Below, piece by piece: positions 26,475-34,698 of a stretch of DNA of 64,000 bases. Both the position numbers and the translations under genes were made by a program. The stretch spans positions 1 to 64,000 of the forward strand of contig JAJDAG010000038.1 in assembly GCA_029262005.1 (NCBI GenBank), read 5' to 3'. Each line of letters begins with the position of its first letter. The stretch's first letter is position 1. Source of the DNA: Candidatus Zhuqueibacterota bacterium. GTDB lineage: Bacteria; Zhuqueibacterota; Zhuqueibacteria; Oceanimicrobiales; Oceanimicrobiaceae. Under the pieces are notes generated by a model, which saw only the letters and a list, made by a program, of their open reading frames with translations, was not told the origin of the DNA and ran no database searches.

Positions 26475-29186
26475 ATGCAATTAGAAGATTTTCAAATTGG
26501 CAGTCTCGTTTTTCAAGACGTCTTGGGGAAAACCCATAACGCCCGCCGCCGAAATACGGGTGAATCTGTTCATTTAAAGATCCTCCATCCAACACACAAC
26601 AAAATTCCACATTTTTCCGAAACGTTCAAAGGCAACCTGGCAACTGCAACACTGGAGAATCATCATGTTGCGCGAGTGCTTGCCTATGAGGAGGGTGGAT
26701 ATTCGAATTTTGTCGTTTCTGAGGTAGCCGATTTGGTCCCACTGGAAGTTCTGCTTTCTGAGGGTATTTCACTATCTATAATAGAATACACCGCATTTAT
26801 TCACAAAGTCGCCTCTGCGATTCGTTCCGTTCATATTGACGGGAAAGTGCATGGGGCTTTGTCGCCTCAAACGATTTTCACCGACCGAAAGCTTGGACAG
26901 GTGCAGATCGGCAGTTGGGGTTTCGAGGATGTGTTCCGCCTGCTTCTTGCGCACCAAGCTGAAGAGTTGCGGCCGGTGCTGCCGTATCTTTCGCCGGAAA
27001 TGACCACCCATAGTGTCAGGCTGCAACGACAAAGTGATATTTATTCTATGGGTGTGCTTTATTATCGCCTACTTGTTGGCAATACGCCATGGCAGGGAAC
27101 GGATTTAGGTAAGTTTTATCACAGTGGGGAGAGGCTTCCAGTCATTCCACCGAGCTTACAGAGACTTGAAATTCCTGAATTGCTCGATACGGTGATCCAG
27201 AATGCACTTGAATTGGATGTGGCTTGCCGTTGTCCCAATATGAGCATGTTTATTAAAAGCCTTAGTGAGGCCAGGACTGATTTGCTTGCTTCTTTTACGC
27301 CAACGTCGTCTTTCCTTTTTGAGGCTGAGCCCGTTGGCGGTAAATATGAGGAAATCATCGACACGGTGGAGAAAAATGGCGAGGCGAAGCCGGCGGTGAG
27401 TTCAAATCGAGTTGAACCACACTTGACTGATGATATTGTTGATGCCCCTGCTCAAGTTAGCGCTGCAGAGTTGCCTCCGTCTTCTCATGATGAATTCGAG
27501 AAGAAGACGGGTGGCAACGCGACTAACAATGGCCACTCATCTGAACAGGGTAGTGACTATAAGCAGCAGTTATTAGCGCACGAGGGGGATTTTTTCGCTG
27601 ATTTGTCCAACCCGCCTTCGTCTGAGCCGGAGCCACCAGCAGCCGAAGTGACGAAGGGGCCGGATGCAAAGACTGCCGGGAATGGTCAAGCGGCTTCCGG
27701 TACGATTACATTGGAGTCACTGGACTTAATGGTGGATCAATCCCCGCTGCCTGGGCCGCAAAAAACTGAACTAAAGCAGTTAGAAGTCAAGCAAGAAGGT
27801 GATGCTGCGGAGATCTCTGCAAATCGTCCGTTTACAAACTTGCAGGCAGAAGAATTTGATGATGGTGGCGCTGTGAAAGCTCCGATTGCATCTAGCGCGC
27901 AGTATGGCAACAGACCAGTGCAACGCTCGACCCCTATTCCCATTAGACAGCCGGTGCCTGGAAACATAAACCGGCCGGATCAAAATATTGCACCACAAGC
28001 GCCGCCGCAGACTTACCATGACAACGATGTCTCTTTTTTAGATGAGGAGGATTTTGACGAGCGCACGGCGACACAAACCCAGGATTTCGCGACAACGAAC
28101 ACGGTTGATTTAAAGCGTGTCCATTCGGGCTGGTCCGTTAATGGGCTGTTTAAGACCGCTGCCTTAACGGTTTTGCCGTTAACTTTTCTGTTATTGATTG
28201 TCATCTATGCATTTAATCTAAAGCTTGAGGTCCCCGGGGGTGCTTTCTGGCAGAGTTGGGTAAGCAGCCAACCGGTTGAGTCTATTGCACGTCGTGCTGA
28301 GTCGCCTCTGCAGAAAAAGTCGGCTGCTGTCAAACGGCGCTCACCAAACGTCGCGAAAGGTACAACGCAATCCGCCACCAGGCAGCGTTCAGGCTCAAAG
28401 CCCGTGAATTCGCAGAACAAGGCCATACTCAAAAAGGGTCAGTCACAGCCTGTACGCCAGGTTGTACAGAAGAGGCAAAGGAACCTCGCCAATGGCCGGG
28501 CCATTCAGAAAAATCAAATTTTGCCTTCAGCCCAGGCGGTCAACGCAACAGTATTGGATATCAATGTAGTGATAGCGTCTGGCGATGTTGCCCAGATCGC
28601 TGATGTCTATTTGGATGGCCGTTTGCTTGGTTCAACGAACGGAAGGGGTAGAATTGACATCTTGAATCTGAAACCCAATCGCGGGTATTTGTTGAAGGTG
28701 AAAAAGGCGGGGTTTAAGATGTGGGCGCGCGAAGTCTCTTTTCCGGCAGGAGGCCGCAGATCATTGTCGGTGCAGCTTGAACCTGTAACGCAGGTTCAGA
28801 AGTCTGTGCCGGCGAAAGTGGTGACCGCAGATAGAAATAATGTTCTTGAAAAGAATATCGGACCGCAAAAAATGAAGCCGTTGTCAAAGCAAGCGAGCCG
28901 CAAAACCACCAGTAAAACTGTGGGTGATCGGAATTCTCAAGCGGCTTATGGCATTGTTGATATTGTTCTGGACAATGTTGAAAGATTAAATGATGTTTAT
29001 ATTTATGTTAATGGCGCTTTGTGGAACGGGCAAAATTACACTGCCCCGGCCCAAGTTCAGCTTCCAGCAGGCACATACATGATTGAGATCCGAAAAGAAG
29101 GTTATTTTTCTGCACCGGCTTCGCGTTCTGTTAACATTCTTAACGGTGAAACAGAGACATTGCATTTTATTTTAACAGCTCAATAG
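26475..29186 (+). CDS. Membrane-anchored PEGA-domain pseudokinase
   Basis: The 903-residue protein has a Hanks-type kinase fold at about 1-275. The ATP lysine is plausible (K35 in VHLKIL), and YLSPEM and DIYSMGVLYYRLL mark the activation-segment end and helix F. The glycine loop is absent. The catalytic loop reads HGALSPQTIF at 126-135, without the HRD aspartate, and the DFG position reads SWGF. It should therefore lack phosphotransfer. A long low-complexity acidic linker (about 280-555) is followed by one membrane helix (about 557-580) and a basic stretch. Two PEGA-type beta domains end the protein (about 693-770 and 825-903). The topology suggests a cytoplasmic pseudokinase with an extracytoplasmic surface-binding domain. 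The ATG at 26475 fits the conserved start. Confidence 0.8.
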   Translation: MQLEDFQIGSLVFQDVLGKTHNARRRNTGESVHLKILHPTHNKIPHFSETFKGNLATATLENHHVARVLAYEEGGYSNFVVSEVADLVPLEVLLSEGISLSIIEYTAFIHKVASAIRSVHIDGKVHGALSPQTIFTDRKLGQVQIGSWGFEDVFRLLLAHQAEELRPVLPYLSPEMTTHSVRLQRQSDIYSMGVLYYRLLVGNTPWQGTDLGKFYHSGERLPVIPPSLQRLEIPELLDTVIQNALELDVACRCPNMSMFIKSLSEARTDLLASFTPTSSFLFEAEPVGGKYEEIIDTVEKNGEAKPAVSSNRVEPHLTDDIVDAPAQVSAAELPPSSHDEFEKKTGGNATNNGHSSEQGSDYKQQLLAHEGDFFADLSNPPSSEPEPPAAEVTKGPDAKTAGNGQAASGTITLESLDLMVDQSPLPGPQKTELKQLEVKQEGDAAEISANRPFTNLQAEEFDDGGAVKAPIASSAQYGNRPVQRSTPIPIRQPVPGNINRPDQNIAPQAPPQTYHDNDVSFLDEEDFDERTATQTQDFATTNTVDLKRVHSGWSVNGLFKTAALTVLPLTFLLLIVIYAFNLKLEVPGGAFWQSWVSSQPVESIARRAESPLQKKSAAVKRRSPNVAKGTTQSATRQRSGSKPVNSQNKAILKKGQSQPVRQVVQKRQRNLANGRAIQKNQILPSAQAVNATVLDINVVIASGDVAQIADVYLDGRLLGSTNGRGRIDILNLKPNRGYLLKVKKAGFKMWAREVSFPAGGRRSLSVQLEPVTQVQKSVPAKVVTADRNNVLEKNIGPQKMKPLSKQASRKTTSKTVGDRNSQAAYGIVDIVLDNVERLNDVYIYVNGALWNGQNYTAPAQVQLPAGTYMIEIRKEGYFSAPASRSVNILNGETETLHFILTAQ

Positions 29187-29208
29187 AAATGGCACCGTCG
29201 GAATCCAC

Positions 29209-29237
29209 TTGACATAGTAGATTTATATATCTATATT
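29209..29237 (+). promoter_or_regulatory. Sigma-70-type promoter upstream of proS
   Basis: TTGACA at 29209-29214 and TATATT at 29232-29237 are separated by exactly 17 bases. Predicted transcription start is near 29244, giving a leader of about 90 bases before proS that contains a terminator hairpin. Confidence 0.7.
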
Positions 29238-29275
29238 AGTCCCGATTTGGTTAATTTACACTGCTTTAACATTGG

Positions 29276-29308
29276 ACCCCTATCTGGAGGAGGATAGGGG
29301 TTTTTGTT
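29276..29308 (+). terminator. Intrinsic terminator or attenuator in the proS leader
   Basis: A perfect 9-bp stem ACCCCTATC / GATAGGGGT with an 8-base purine-rich loop, followed by TTTTTG. It lies between the promoter at 29209-29237 and the proS start at 29334. It would therefore stop transcripts from that promoter, as well as those from the upstream pseudokinase gene. Confidence 0.8.
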
Positions 29309-29333
29309 ATTCCACACAGAGGAAATTGAATAG

Positions 29334-30764
29334 ATGGCAAAGGGCATTACAAAACGTTCTGTTGATTATTCCCGCTGGTACCTGGATGTAATAGCCGCGG
29401 CACAGATGGCAGACTATGGGCCGGTCAAGGGGTGCATGGTTATCCGCCCGACCGGGTATGCGATATGGGAAGCCATGCAGAGTGAGCTGGATGCGATGTT
29501 CAAGGAAACAGGGCATGTCAACGCCTATTTTCCTCTTCTTATCCCGGAAAGTTTTTTGCAAAAAGAGGCCGAGCACGTTGAAGGGTTTGCACCGGAGTGT
29601 GCAGTGGTTACGCACGGCGGCGGCAAAAAACTTGAAGAGAGAGTTGTGATCAGGCCGACTTCGGAAACGGTAATTTGGTCGATGTATAAAAACTGGATTC
29701 AATCTTATCGTGATCTGCCTCTGCTCATTAACCAATGGGCAAACGTGGTTCGCTGGGAGATGCGTACAAGATTGTTTCTGCGTACAATGGAGTTTTTGTG
29801 GCAGGAAGGTCACACTGCTCATGCAACCTATGACGAGGCTGAAGAAGAGACGCTAAAGATCCTCGGCATTTACAAGAATTTTGCCGAGGAATATATGGCC
29901 ATGCCGGTGCTCACTGGCCTCAAAACCGAGAAAGAACGTTTTGCCGGTGCCGTGAAAACATACGCCATTGAAGCGATGATGCAGGATCGGCGTGCTTTGC
30001 AGGCTGGAACTTCACATAATCTTGGGCAGAATTTTGCCAAAGCATTTGATGTTACCTTTCAGACAGAAAATGGTAAGTTGGAACATGTTTGGGCTACCAG
30101 TTGGGGTGTTTCCACCCGGCTGATTGGTGGCCTTATTATGACCCACAGCGATGATAATGGATTGGTTGTGCCGCCAAGACTTGCACCTGTGCAGGTAGCG
30201 ATTGTTCCTATCTGGCGAAGCGATGACGAAAAAACAGCCGTGCTGGAGCGGTTGCATGCGATTACTGCCGATTGGCAGGGCAAGATTCGCTTTAAGTTGG
30301 ATGATCGCGATAACTATCGCCCTGGCTGGAAGTTCAATGAATGGGAAAAACAAGGCGTGCCTATTCGACTGGAGATGGGGCCGAAGGATTTGGCGAGCGA
30401 GGAACTGGTTATGGTTAAACGCCACTCCGGAGAAAAGGAACGCATTCCACAAAGTGCGGTTTATGAAAAAGTAAATGAAGCCCTTGAACAGGTACAACAA
30501 GAGCTTTTCGAGCGTGCGCTTGCTCACCGTGAAAAAAATTCACATTATGTGGATAGCTACAGTGAGTTGAAGGAGCGGCTCAAGGATGAAGGCGGATTCT
30601 ACTATGTTCACTGGAATGGTAAGCGCGAAAGCGAGGACAAACTCCAGGAAGAAACCAAGGCCACAATCCGTGTCATTCCTTCTGACCAACCAGAAGAGAA
30701 CGGACAGTGTATTTTCACCGGCGAAGCTTCCAGTCGCAGGGTTGTTGTGGCAAAGGCATATTAA
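29334..30764 (+). CDS. proS: Prolyl-tRNA synthetase, archaeal/eukaryal type
   Basis: A class II synthetase that charges tRNA-Pro. The 476-residue product lacks the large bacterial editing insertion and instead has the archaeal/eukaryal layout. Motif 1 region is [17 protein letters not shown]. The active site has [18 protein letters not shown] and [23 protein letters not shown], then [16 protein letters not shown]. An anticodon-binding domain follows at about 280-385, and a C-terminal domain ends in the conserved VVVAKAY. Most zinc-binding cysteines of the C-terminal domain are absent. GAGGAAA precedes ATG 29334. This form is found in a scattered set of bacteria. Confidence 0.95.
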   Translation: MAKGITKRSVDYSRWYLDVIAAAQMADYGPVKGCMVIRPTGYAIWEAMQSELDAMFKETGHVNAYFPLLIPESFLQKEAEHVEGFAPECAVVTHGGGKKLEERVVIRPTSETVIWSMYKNWIQSYRDLPLLINQWANVVRWEMRTRLFLRTMEFLWQEGHTAHATYDEAEEETLKILGIYKNFAEEYMAMPVLTGLKTEKERFAGAVKTYAIEAMMQDRRALQAGTSHNLGQNFAKAFDVTFQTENGKLEHVWATSWGVSTRLIGGLIMTHSDDNGLVVPPRLAPVQVAIVPIWRSDDEKTAVLERLHAITADWQGKIRFKLDDRDNYRPGWKFNEWEKQGVPIRLEMGPKDLASEELVMVKRHSGEKERIPQSAVYEKVNEALEQVQQELFERALAHREKNSHYVDSYSELKERLKDEGGFYYVHWNGKRESEDKLQEETKATIRVIPSDQPEENGQCIFTGEASSRRVVVAKAY

Positions 30765-30856
30765 TGGGACGAAAGAAGTTTGTTGTTGAGCATTGATTTT
30801 TCATCTTTGGCAGTTCTCCATTCTGAGTTCATCACATCTTTTGGCACATCGCAACG

Positions 30857-31765
30857 ATGAGTACCTCAATCGAAAAAAACGTTTTTAAATCGGGCTATGT
30901 AGCCATTGTTGGCCGGCCGAATGTCGGCAAGTCAACGCTGCTGAATAATCTACTTCAGTTTAAATTGTCGTCAGTGACGCGCAAACCGCAAACGACCCGG
31001 CATCAAATTCGTGGTATTTTGCACGGTGATAACTATCAGGTCGTATTTGTAGATACGCCGGGCCTGTTGCAGCCAAAATACAAGCTGCAGGAAGCCATGC
31101 TCCGCGTTGCCCACAGAGCTTTGGCTGAAGCTGATTTGGTGCTTTTTATGGTGGAGGCCAGCGCCAAGCCCGATGCCACAGACTTGAAGCATCTTGATGA
31201 GATCGTCAAGCTGACACCGCGTTTGCTTCTTGTCATCAACAAGATCGACATGATTCACAAAGAAGCCATCCTGCCGCTGATGCAATTTTTTCATGAGAGC
31301 AAAAATATAGAGACAATTTTGCCGGTGTCAGCGCTCAAGTCTGACGGTCTGGACAGTTTGACCAAAGAAATTGTCGCGGCTTTGCCGGTAGGGGTTCCTT
31401 ATTACAGCAAAGACCAAATCACCGATCATCCTGAGCGTTTTCTTGTCGCAGAAATCATTCGCGAAAAGATATTCCTCAGATATGGTGATGAAATCCCTTA
31501 TTCGACAACCGTTTCAATTGAAGAATTCAAAGAGCGTGGCAAGCATAAGGACTATGTTCGAGCCTCAATTTACGTTGAACGCAGCAGTCAGAAGGGCATC
31601 CTGATTGGGAAAAATGGGGCGGCCCTGAAAGAAATTGGGCTCCTCGCCCGTAAGGATATTGAGGAACTAATTGGTCGCAGTGTCTATCTCGATCTGTGGG
31701 TGCGGGTTAAGGAAAAATGGCGGCAAAATGAGCTGATGTTAAAGGACTTTGGCTACTATAAGTGA
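30857..31765 (+). CDS. era: GTPase Era
   Basis: Era is an essential GTPase that binds the 3' end of 16S rRNA during 30S assembly. The 302-residue protein has G1 GRPNVGKST, G2 (TTRHQIRG), G3 DTPGL, G4 NKID and G5 SALKSDG. A C-terminal KH domain with YVERSSQKGILIGKNG follows. All residues needed for GTP binding are present. The gene starts at ATG 30857, about 90 bases after proS, and is probably read through from it. Confidence 0.97.
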   Translation: MSTSIEKNVFKSGYVAIVGRPNVGKSTLLNNLLQFKLSSVTRKPQTTRHQIRGILHGDNYQVVFVDTPGLLQPKYKLQEAMLRVAHRALAEADLVLFMVEASAKPDATDLKHLDEIVKLTPRLLLVINKIDMIHKEAILPLMQFFHESKNIETILPVSALKSDGLDSLTKEIVAALPVGVPYYSKDQITDHPERFLVAEIIREKIFLRYGDEIPYSTTVSIEEFKERGKHKDYVRASIYVERSSQKGILIGKNGAALKEIGLLARKDIEELIGRSVYLDLWVRVKEKWRQNELMLKDFGYYK

Positions 31766-31897
31766 GAGATGGCCGGCAGGAGTTGCATCATAAATAAACG
31801 GCAGGTCGCAATTCTCAAAATTATTGCTCTTGTTTCTTGGGTTCGCACATAAGTTGATTTTTCGACTTTCACAATTCCGCCTTAGGACACGGATAAA

Positions 31898-33547
31898 ATG
31901 GTCTTGCAAGCTAAGCGCATAAACAAAAAAAATATGCTTATATCGCTGTTGTTATTGTTTTCAGTCCCTCTGGTAAATTGTAAGGCACCACTCCCCAGAT
32001 TGGGAATGAGCCGTCAGCCTGTCGTGCGGGTCGGCATTGTTGAACAGCGCACAAGGGTAGATTTTGCAGTGGGTAAACCGGTTGCCTTCCGTCGTGCGAA
32101 CGGTGGGTATGCGCTGCGCAATGCACAAAAAGGACGCTGGAAGGTGGAGGCGTTCAACACAGTATCGGCAGAAGTTGAATATCGATTGGTTGTTAGCACA
32201 TCCAAGAACCGTTTTTCCGCTGAAGAGAGCAGAGACTCGGTTATGGATAAAGGTGTGGATGTTGTGGTGAAAAAGCGGGAGCTCAACACCCCACTGTCTA
32301 TTTCTTATGCACATGATGCAGTATATCAGGTTTTGTTGAGTAAGAAGTTTAAGTCTGAAGCTGAAGCAAGGGCCCATCAGAGTAAAATTGCAGACAAAAC
32401 CGTTACAGAGCTGGCTGCGCTGCCCATGGTGCAGGCTCGTGGGTTGCTTCGTTTCACGAATATAAACACGGGCCAAAGTTTTGAATCCCGGCAGCCAATC
32501 CGAATTCAAATGATGGAAGTTGAAATCGCTGACGTCGATGTTGGCAGCGGCTTCCACTGGGAAAGCAGTGAGACACGTCGTTATGACGGTATTATTGAAT
32601 TTGTCCTCGATCATGCGGGAAAGGTTACCGTTGTAAACCATTTGCAGTTGGAACATTACATAAAAGGTGTTGTGCCATCTGAAATGCCTGCAAGTTTCCC
32701 GGTCGAGGCGTTGAAAGCGCAAGCAGTCACTGCCCGGGTTGAGGCGTTGGCTAAAGTAGGGCTGAGGCATCCTCAGGATTTGTTCGACCTTTGCGATGAC
32801 GTCCATTGCCAGGTGTTTAGCGGCCTGTCCAAAAGGGCTGAGGTCACGGATCGTGTTGTCGAAAGCACACGTGGGATTTTTATGATTTATCGTAACAAAT
32901 TTGCCGAGGCTTTTTATGCCGGCCTTTGTGGAGGGCACACTGAAAACAATGACAATGTTTGGATGATGAGTCCCGAGCCATATTTGCGAGGTGGGTTGGA
33001 TATGTCCGGCAAATCACTTCGTACATCCCTGACACGTGAAAACAACGTCAAAAAATGGATTGATAGTAAGCCCGATGTTTATTGCAATGCGAACCGTAAA
33101 GACATCCCGAAATCAGTGAACTACGGCAAACGTTACTTCCGGTGGCAGGTTGAATATTCACGCGAGGAACTTGAAAAGATAATTCGTGAAAAAACCGGTG
33201 AGGAATTCGGCGATTTACTCAATCTGAAACCCATAAAGCGCGGTGTCTCCGGGCGTTTGATCGAACTGGAAATTATTGGCAGTAGGCGGCATTTCCGAAT
33301 TGGTAAGGAGTTGGCGATTCGCCAGGCCCTTTCTAATCGTACGCTGTACAGCGCATGTTTTTATGTGGAAAAAATAGGTTCGCAACGCGGACGGCCTGCA
33401 AAGTTTCTTCTCAAGGGTGCGGGCTGGGGGCACGGTGTAGGCATGTGTCAGGTTGGGGCTGCTGTAATGGGGCACCGCGGCAAGAAATATGATCAAATAT
33501 TAACGCATTATTATAAAGGTGTTTTTCTTGAAAAACTCTATAGGTAG
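31898..33547 (+). CDS. SpoIID/LytB-domain lipoprotein
   Basis: The 549-residue protein has an N-terminal export signal ending in a lipobox-like LVNC (about residue 26). A region at about 135-175 resembles a SPOR-type repeat (VYQVLLSKKFKSEAEARAHQ). A SpoIID/LytB domain follows at about 205-545, with HYIKGVVPSEMPASFPVEAL, KAQAVTARVEAL and the diagnostic GAGWGHGVGMCQVGA. In sporulating bacteria SpoIID is a lytic transglycosylase acting on denuded glycan; relatives in non-sporulating Gram-negatives are thought to act on septal peptidoglycan. The start at 31898 includes the signal. The gene follows era by about 130 bases. Confidence 0.88.
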   Translation: MVLQAKRINKKNMLISLLLLFSVPLVNCKAPLPRLGMSRQPVVRVGIVEQRTRVDFAVGKPVAFRRANGGYALRNAQKGRWKVEAFNTVSAEVEYRLVVSTSKNRFSAEESRDSVMDKGVDVVVKKRELNTPLSISYAHDAVYQVLLSKKFKSEAEARAHQSKIADKTVTELAALPMVQARGLLRFTNINTGQSFESRQPIRIQMMEVEIADVDVGSGFHWESSETRRYDGIIEFVLDHAGKVTVVNHLQLEHYIKGVVPSEMPASFPVEALKAQAVTARVEALAKVGLRHPQDLFDLCDDVHCQVFSGLSKRAEVTDRVVESTRGIFMIYRNKFAEAFYAGLCGGHTENNDNVWMMSPEPYLRGGLDMSGKSLRTSLTRENNVKKWIDSKPDVYCNANRKDIPKSVNYGKRYFRWQVEYSREELEKIIREKTGEEFGDLLNLKPIKRGVSGRLIELEIIGSRRHFRIGKELAIRQALSNRTLYSACFYVEKIGSQRGRPAKFLLKGAGWGHGVGMCQVGAAVMGHRGKKYDQILTHYYKGVFLEKLYR

Positions 33548-33579
33548 GGTTTTATTATTTGACCTTTTAGCACGATATA

Positions 33580-33741
33580 CTAATAGGTATTGACAAAGTC
33601 TGTCGCTCCTGCGTACTCCGGAGCCGGAATGGACGAATTATTCGAGTCTTTGTCATACTTGAATCCGACCCGTTCAGCACATGCCTTCATTTGGCTGTAA
33701 ATGTAGTTGAGTTTGCCGGAGCCGCATTGACGGCGCTTCAT
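33580..33741 (-). CDS. Possible 53-residue small protein
   Basis: A short minus-strand frame in the gap between the SpoIID-like and DUF151 genes encodes 53 residues. It starts MKRRQCGSGKLNYIYSQMKA, continues CAERVGFKYDKD and ends ATDFVNTY. Composition and codon use look protein-like, with a mixed basic N-terminus and acidic C-terminus and two cysteines. A second ATG lies one codon upstream (33744) and a TGA two codons above that. No clear ribosome site is seen. It could be a real small gene or the tail of a lost one. I recognise no family. Confidence 0.4.
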   Translation of the reverse strand: MKRRQCGSGKLNYIYSQMKACAERVGFKYDKDSNNSSIPAPEYAGATDFVNTY

Positions 33742-33843
33742 CATGTTTCATATTTAGCTTGATTGTATTGCATTATTTATTTATTTTTATCGAAGGGCGC
33801 TGGTGAAAAGAAATGCCGTGCCCAAAATTGCGGAGAAAACAAG

Positions 33844-34401
33844 ATGTTGATCGCGGTTCGAGTCGACAGAGTAACACTGGACGCACATACCAACAGATTT
33901 GTTGTTATACTTAGAGACGATGTACATAATCGCTGGTTACCGATTGTTGTTGGCAACACGGAAGCACAAGCAATTGCGCTTCAGCTCGAAAACGTGGCCC
34001 CACCGAGACCGCTTACGCATGACCTCATAAAAAATCTTATAGAATCAATCGAAGCGAAGATTTCCAGGGTGATCGTGAATGATCTGCGGGAAAATACTTA
34101 CTATGCTCTGATCAGCTTGAAACTTAACGGAATCAACACTGAAATCGATGCTCGCCCGAGCGATGCCATAGCGCTTGCTTTGAGAACACACGCTCCCATT
34201 TTCGTTTCTGAAGATGTGATGGAGCGCGCCTCCGTTACTGATAAAGAAACTGAAGGTGAAAAAGGTGAGGCCACGACAGCGCCCATGCCTATGAACGATC
34301 TTGACCGGCTGCAGTTAGATATGCAAAAAGCAATCTCCGATGAACGTTACGAAGATGCAGCCAGGCTGCGTGATAAAATTAACAACCTGAAGAACACATA
34401 A
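33844..34401 (+). CDS. Bifunctional nuclease family (DUF151) protein with UvrB/UvrC motif
   Basis: The 185-residue protein contains a DUF151 (BFN) domain at about 1-130. Characteristic segments are RWLPIVVGNTEAQAIALQLE and INTEIDARPSDAIALALRT. A C-terminal UVR-type helical hairpin (LDMQKAISDERYEDAARLRDKI) follows. Plant and Thermotoga relatives bind or cleave nucleic acid or regulate proteins; the bacterial role is not settled. An in-frame start at 33763 exists, but GGAG sits about 9 bases before ATG 33844 and the family begins there. Confidence 0.9.
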   Translation: MLIAVRVDRVTLDAHTNRFVVILRDDVHNRWLPIVVGNTEAQAIALQLENVAPPRPLTHDLIKNLIESIEAKISRVIVNDLRENTYYALISLKLNGINTEIDARPSDAIALALRTHAPIFVSEDVMERASVTDKETEGEKGEATTAPMPMNDLDRLQLDMQKAISDERYEDAARLRDKINNLKNT

Positions 34402-34698
34402 TTTTTGTAATAGATGTTTAATTTGAAAAGGCAGAGCCTCATAGTAATGCTTGAATTATAATGAATTGCTTTGTCACTTTGTTCAGGCCGGGTAGTTACC
34501 GTTTACAATCCAATAAATTATTATATTTCCCCCGTTACACTGAGTTTCTGTTTTCCCGTCAAACTTATTCCCGGCGTTTGAGATTTACTTAAGTCTTCAT
34601 ATCCTGTATCTGGGTGCCTGTCACTACATAGCACGGATTCAATTTTTCCCGGAAAGCTTTAGAAACATTCACCTTCAACCAACGGAAAAGGATTAACA

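Noticed and set aside
31961-32938. A 325-codon minus-strand frame
   Set aside because: It runs antisense to the SpoIID-like gene, whose product is clearly recognisable; the antisense product has no family features.
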